From Duganella sacchari (lineage in GTDB: Bacteria; Pseudomonadota; Gammaproteobacteria; Burkholderiales; Burkholderiaceae_D), in NCBI RefSeq assembly GCF_900143065.1, contig NZ_FRCX01000016.1, positions 1-64,000 on the forward strand: 64,000 bases of DNA, read 5' to 3'. Positions 60,246 to 64,000 of this stretch are shown in pieces (position 1 is the stretch's first letter; each line of letters opens with the position of its first letter). A program made the translations under genes and the position numbers. The notes under the pieces are model-generated. The model had not been told where the DNA came from and did no database searches. It saw only the letters and a list, made by a program, of their open reading frames with translations.

Positions 60246-60471
60246 CAAGCTGATTTGCCAGCGCTTCCGACATCTCGTACACATCAATAACGTCATTTTC
60301 AACTCTACCTGTGGATATTTCCCAAGATGAGTTTCTAGGAAGAGGCACATCAGGTCTGCGCTCTCCTTTTCGCCGTACCTTCGTTGCCAATAGACCGACG
60401 TGCGCCGAAACCTCATCAGGCTCAAACTCATCACCATACATTGCGAAATAAACTTCGCCTCTGCTTGCCAT
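60223..60471 (-). pseudogene. DUF4279-type protein, 3' truncated by the IS21 remnant
   Basis: A clear start (AAGGAAG before the ATG at 60471) begins MASRGEVYFAMYGDEFEPDE, with a DUF4279-like pattern (sandwich protein, SWEISTGRVENDVIDVYE). After about 76 native residues the frame crosses the IS21 end at 60245, which adds a few residues and the stop. DUF4279 proteins are often found near toxin or effector genes and have been suggested to be immunity proteins. The 226 bases beyond its start (60472-60697) hold no recognised gene. Confidence 0.65.
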
Positions 60472-60697
60472 GTATCTTCCTTATTTCCCACTGTCTGGCA
60501 TTGGCCGCACGGCCGACAAGACGGCCATGCACGCCCGAGAAAATATACGATGCTCAAGATGTCGCGCGCGAAGCGAGTCCCTGTTCACATTTTCGTTAGG
60601 ATAAATTCTCGACGATGGACCCAAGGAAATCCATTCTTGTAGGGCGCTTTCCGCGTGCATCTGCGAATCTGGCCCCACCTCACGCGCTAACGAATGA

Positions 60698-61510
60698 TTA
60701 CGGCTTAACAAACTTCAGGGTCATGCGGTCGCTCTCGCCGATGGCCTGATACTTGGCGCGGTCTTCGTCCTTGTTGGTATAGGTCGGCGGCAGCGCCCAT
60801 ACGCCGTTCTTGTGGTCGGCCGTGTCCTTTGGATTGGCGTTGATGTCGGATTTGCCAACCAGCTTGAAGCCTGCCGATTCCGCCAGCTTGATCACGTACT
60901 GCTCGTGCATATACCCTGTGCTGGCCTCCGCGTCCTGCGTCTTCGATGCCGGCAGGCGGTGCTCTTCCACGCCCAGGATACCGCCCGGTTTCAGCACCGT
61001 GTACAGGTTGCCGAACAGTTCCTTCATCTTGTCCGGACCCAGTGGTATCCAGTTGTGGATATTGCGGAAGGTGAGCACCATGTCGACGCTATTCGGCGGC
61101 GCCATTTCGTATTTGCGGCCTGGCGAGAACACGCCGAGGGCGACCTTGTTATACACCTCTGGCTTGGTATTCAGGCGTGCCATGAAACGCTCGGCGGCCT
61201 TGCGTTCGTTTTCGTTAGGCGAGGCCAGGTCATTGCCGCCGGTGATGAGCTTACCCTGGTTGCGCAGGTACGGCGCCAGGATCTCGGTGTACCAGCCGCC
61301 GCCTGGCGCCAGTTCCACCACCGTCATATTCGGCTTGATGCCGAAGAAGGTCAGCGTTTCATATGGATGGCGATAGACGTCGCGTTTCACATTGTCCGGC
61401 GTGCGCGATGGTGCGGCGATCGCCGCTTTGAGTGCATCGTCGGCGTGCACGGCGCTGGTCGCGCCGAGCAGCATGGAGGTGGCCAGAGCGGCCAGTACGT
61501 ATCGTTTCAT
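60698..61510 (-). CDS. Exported class I methyltransferase-fold protein
   Basis: A 270-residue protein starting MKRYVLAALATSMLLGATSA, with GAGGAGA upstream and a typical signal peptide cut near AVHADD; the frame is open 41 codons further 5' without a ribosome site. The mature part has a SAM-methyltransferase Rossmann pattern: motif I VVELAPGGGWYTEILAPYL, a VDMVLTFRNIHNW stretch for motif IV, and LKPGGILGVEEH. SAM is not expected in the periplasm, so the catalytic role is unclear. Homologous secreted methyltransferase-like proteins are common in Proteobacteria. Confidence 0.82.
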   Translation of the reverse strand: MKRYVLAALATSMLLGATSAVHADDALKAAIAAPSRTPDNVKRDVYRHPYETLTFFGIKPNMTVVELAPGGGWYTEILAPYLRNQGKLITGGNDLASPNENERKAAERFMARLNTKPEVYNKVALGVFSPGRKYEMAPPNSVDMVLTFRNIHNWIPLGPDKMKELFGNLYTVLKPGGILGVEEHRLPASKTQDAEASTGYMHEQYVIKLAESAGFKLVGKSDINANPKDTADHKNGVWALPPTYTNKDEDRAKYQAIGESDRMTLKFVKP

Positions 61511-61635
61511 GCACAGTCTCCTCATTGTTGGATGGGGGCGACGCAGACGCTCGCCCTGCGCGATCATCGGGCAAGCTTGCATAGAGGTCAAGTAAATTGG
61601 GACGAAGGCGCCGGCCCCGCGTGACGAACACACAG

Positions 61636-61707
61636 CGGACAGTCAGCGGACACTTCGCGGACACTCCGTGGACACCTGAGCGGACACTTGGACAGGCAAA
61701 ACAGACA
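61636..61707. repeat. Helically phased CGGACA repeat array
   Basis: CGGACA-type hexamers start at 61636, 61647, 61658, 61669 (TGGACA), 61681, 61689 (TGGACA) and 61702 (AGACA part only). The first five are 11, 11, 11 and 12 bases apart, about one helical turn. They lie in the 406-base divergent region between the methyltransferase gene (start 61510) and the TldD-like gene (start 61917). See findings. Confidence 0.8.
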
Positions 61708-61916
61708 CTTGCACAACATTTATCTATGGCATACATTTTGCAATCTGCAACCCGATCCGGCGCATATATTGCCAATCCCAAGGAACCGGCGACGGATATT
61801 CTGATGTAACGTAAAGTAACAAGCGGTATCGTAGTAGTTCAAGCAATAAAAGCAAATAAAAAGCAGAACCTCAGCAGGACCATCGGGCGGCTGGCCCGTA
61901 ACAATGTGGAGATACT

Positions 61917-63554
61917 ATGGAACGACGTGCATTCCTCAATATCAGTAGTCTGGCTTTGGGCACGATGCTGCTGCCCTCGTTCGGCCGCGCCATCGCCGCG
62001 GAAGAACTGCTCAAGCCAGTGGATATGAAATTCAAAAAGGCCCTGGCCGACACCGCCATGACCGCCGCCACGCAGGCTGGCGCCTCGTATTGCGACGTCC
62101 GCGTGGGCCGCTATCTGAACCAGTTCCTGACCACCCGCGACCTGAATGTCGAAAACGTGGTGAATACCGAATCGGCCGGCGTCGGCGTGCGCGTGATTGC
62201 CGGCGGCGCTTACGGCTTTGCCGCCACCAATGACATGACCCCGGACGGCGTCGCTGCAGCAGCACGCCAGGCGGTGGCCATCGCCAAGGCCAACGCCAAG
62301 CTGCAAACCGAGCCGCTGATCCTGGCGCCGGTCAAAGGCGTGGGTGAAGTGGCGTGGGCCACGCCGATCGTCAAGGACTGGCGCACGGTGCCGATCAAGG
62401 ACAAGGCAGAACTGCTGATCGCCGCCAACAAGGCCGGCATGGACGGCGGCGCAAGCTTCATGCAGTCCTTGCTGTTCCAGGTCAACCAGCAGAAGTACTT
62501 TGCATCGACCGATGGCTCCTATATCGATCAGGACATCCATCGCCTGTGGATGCCGTTCTTCGCCACCGCCGTCGACCAGAAAGAAAACAAGTTCCGTACC
62601 CGCCAGGGCCTGTCGGCGCCAGTCGGCATGGGCTATGAATACCTGGATGCGCGTCCCGAGCACAAGCTGCAGGCGGCCGGCGGTGTGACCACGCTGTACA
62701 CCAAATCCTACGACCTGATTGAAGATGCCCGCCTGGCCGGCAAGCAGGCCAAGGCCAAGCTGAAAGCCAAGTCGGTCGAACCGGGCAAATACGACCTGGT
62801 GCTGACGCCGGAACACCTGTGGCTGACCATCCACGAATCTGTCGGCCACCCGACCGAGCTGGATCGCGTGCTGGGCTACGAGGCCAACTACGCCGGCACC
62901 AGCTTCGCCACGCTGGATAAATGGCAGACCAAGAAGTTCAAATATGGTTCGGACCTGGTCAACATCGTCGCCGACAAAACCACGCCAGGTTCGCTGGGCG
63001 CGGTGGGCTATGACGATGAAGGCGTCAAGTGCAAGAACTGGGACATCATCAAGGACGGCATCCTGGTCAACTACCAGGCCACGCGCGACCAGGCCCACAT
63101 CATCGGCGAAAAAGAATCGCACGGCTGCTCGTATGCGGACAACTGGGCCAACGTGCAGTTCCAGCGCATGCCTAACGTTTCGCTCAAGGCCGGCAAGAAG
63201 CGCCTGACGCCGGACGAAATGATCAAGGACGTCAAGAAGGGCATTTACATCGTCGGCGATGGTTCCTTCTCGATCGACCAGCAGCGCTACAACTTCCAGT
63301 TCGGCGGCCAGCTGTTCTACGAAATCAAGAACGGCAAGATCGGCCAGCAACTGGAAGACGTGGCTTACCAGTCCAACACCCAGGAGTTCTGGAATGCCTG
63401 CACCGCCATCTGCGATGAACGCGACTGGCGCATGGGCGGTTCCTTCTTTGACGGTAAAGGCCAGCCGCCGCAAGTGTCCATCGTTTCGCATGGCGCTTCC
63501 ACCTCGCGCTTCAACGGCATCAACGTTATCAACACTGCCCGCAAGATCGGCTAA
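61917..63554 (+). CDS. TldD/PmbA family metallopeptidase, Tat-exported type
   Basis: A 545-residue protein. The N-terminus MERRAFLNISSLALGTMLL has a twin-arginine-like signal (RRAFL followed by a hydrophobic stretch ending at AIAAEE). The TldD-type zinc motif is H306-E-S-V-G-H311 (HExxxH), with the downstream zinc-ligand cysteine region around SHGCSYAD. TldD and TldE proteins form heterodimeric proteases that process unfolded or modified peptides. This one and the next gene (18 bases downstream) probably form the pair. The N-terminal signal is unlike cytosolic E. coli TldD. Confidence 0.9.
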   Translation: MERRAFLNISSLALGTMLLPSFGRAIAAEELLKPVDMKFKKALADTAMTAATQAGASYCDVRVGRYLNQFLTTRDLNVENVVNTESAGVGVRVIAGGAYGFAATNDMTPDGVAAAARQAVAIAKANAKLQTEPLILAPVKGVGEVAWATPIVKDWRTVPIKDKAELLIAANKAGMDGGASFMQSLLFQVNQQKYFASTDGSYIDQDIHRLWMPFFATAVDQKENKFRTRQGLSAPVGMGYEYLDARPEHKLQAAGGVTTLYTKSYDLIEDARLAGKQAKAKLKAKSVEPGKYDLVLTPEHLWLTIHESVGHPTELDRVLGYEANYAGTSFATLDKWQTKKFKYGSDLVNIVADKTTPGSLGAVGYDDEGVKCKNWDIIKDGILVNYQATRDQAHIIGEKESHGCSYADNWANVQFQRMPNVSLKAGKKRLTPDEMIKDVKKGIYIVGDGSFSIDQQRYNFQFGGQLFYEIKNGKIGQQLEDVAYQSNTQEFWNACTAICDERDWRMGGSFFDGKGQPPQVSIVSHGASTSRFNGINVINTARKIG

Positions 63555-63572
63555 GTCCCGGAGAGAGAGAAG

Positions 63573-64000
63573 ATGAAATTTCTGAGTCAAGAAGAGACCA
63601 AACGCATCAGCGATAAAGTCATGTCGCTGACCAAGGCCGATCAGTGCGAAGTGACGATCAACGGCAGCCGCAAGGGCAATATCCGCTATGCGCGCAACGC
63701 GGTATCGACCGCCGGCCTGATTGAGGATACGCAGCTGGCAGTGTCGGTCGCTTTCGGCAAGAAGCAGGGCACGGCCACCGTCAATGAGTTCGACGAGAAG
63801 TCGCTGGAAAAAGCCGTGCGCCGCGCGGAAGACCTGGCACGCCTGGCGCCGGAAAATCCGGAGTTCATGCCGACGCCGTCGAAGCAGCAGTTCAAGGCCA
63901 CCGAGACGTTCTTCCAGAAGACCGCCGACATCGATCCTGAATTCCGTGCGCAGGTCGCGGCGTACAGCATCGAAAACAGCAAGAAGAACAAGCTGGTGGC
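63573..64000 (+). CDS. TldD/PmbA family protein, N-terminal part (cut by window end)
   Basis: Starts at ATG 63573 (MKFLSQEETKRISDKVMSL) after GGAGAGAGAGAAG and is open to the window end: 142 codons. Features of the PmbA/TldE N-terminal domain are visible (RYARNAVSTAGLIEDTQLAVSVAFGKKQGTATV). It has no signal peptide, unlike its upstream partner. The zinc region has not been reached, so whether it is the catalytic or the TldE-like non-catalytic partner cannot be told. Confidence 0.85.
   Translation, partial: MKFLSQEETKRISDKVMSLTKADQCEVTINGSRKGNIRYARNAVSTAGLIEDTQLAVSVAFGKKQGTATVNEFDEKSLEKAVRRAEDLARLAPENPEFMPTPSKQQFKATETFFQKTADIDPEFRAQVAAYSIENSKKNKLV

Noticed and set aside
61636..61707. CRISPR-like array
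   Set aside because: The repeat is only about 6-8 bases with a period near 11, no spacers of 30 bases and no cas genes; it is a phased short-motif array.

Overview
The window looks like a chromosome segment of a Betaproteobacterium, most likely an oxalobacteraceous one (Duganella/Massilia/Janthinobacterium type). This is inferred from the high-GC codon use, the tuf-tRNA-Trp-secE-nusG-rplKAJL-rpoBC gene order, the protein sequences, a PEP-CTERM protein and the richness in chemoreceptors. No database search was run.

Region 1 (1-12943) is the translation/transcription core: the end of tuf, tRNA-Trp with its own promoter, secE, nusG, four ribosomal protein genes and rpoBC. It carries structured leaders before rplK and rplJ, an attenuator-like hairpin between rplJ and rplL, two strong hairpins between rplL and rpoB, and a clear terminator after rpoC. 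A perfect 92-nt foldback repeat lies directly behind that terminator; a second copy with a different tip lies at 35347-35439.

Region 2 (13075-40000) is a mixed housekeeping and accessory stretch. It holds a winged-helix regulator with a decayed nucleotidyltransferase domain, a 7TM histidine kinase, a hotdog thioesterase, a DUF885 protein, a PEP-CTERM protein, an HPP-CBS membrane protein, an Lrp regulator divergent from a three-domain cysteine desulfurase/MBL-like/rhodanese fusion, and a 2894-residue cyclic beta-1,2-glucan synthase. These are followed by a TMEM165/GDT1 exporter behind a yybP-ykoY manganese riboswitch, an M1 aminopeptidase coupled to a serine hydrolase, a diguanylate cyclase, panD, a tandem glycine riboswitch before a DadA-like dehydrogenase, and a Crp/Fnr regulator.

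Region 3 (40135-56382) is a 16-kb chemosensory cluster on the + strand: two receptors, cheY, a STAS protein, cheA, cheW, cheR, cheD, cheB, a receiver-EAL phosphodiesterase, then receptor-cheW-receptor-binding protein-receptor. Three receptors end in a similar F-x-x-F tail that could be the CheR/CheB/CheD docking peptide, and two share an almost identical 862-bp cytoplasmic half. The receiver-EAL gene ties the array to c-di-GMP.

Region 4 (56500-60700) is a lower-GC accessory islet: a type VI secretion PAAR gene broken by a frameshift, a Tae4-type amidase effector, a small cysteine-rich membrane protein in the immunity position, unrecognised small genes, and an IS21 remnant flanked by two truncated genes. 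Region 5 (60698-64000) returns to chromosomal style: an exported methyltransferase-fold protein and two TldD/PmbA-type genes (the second cut by the window end), with a helically phased array of about 11-bp repeats in the divergent control region.
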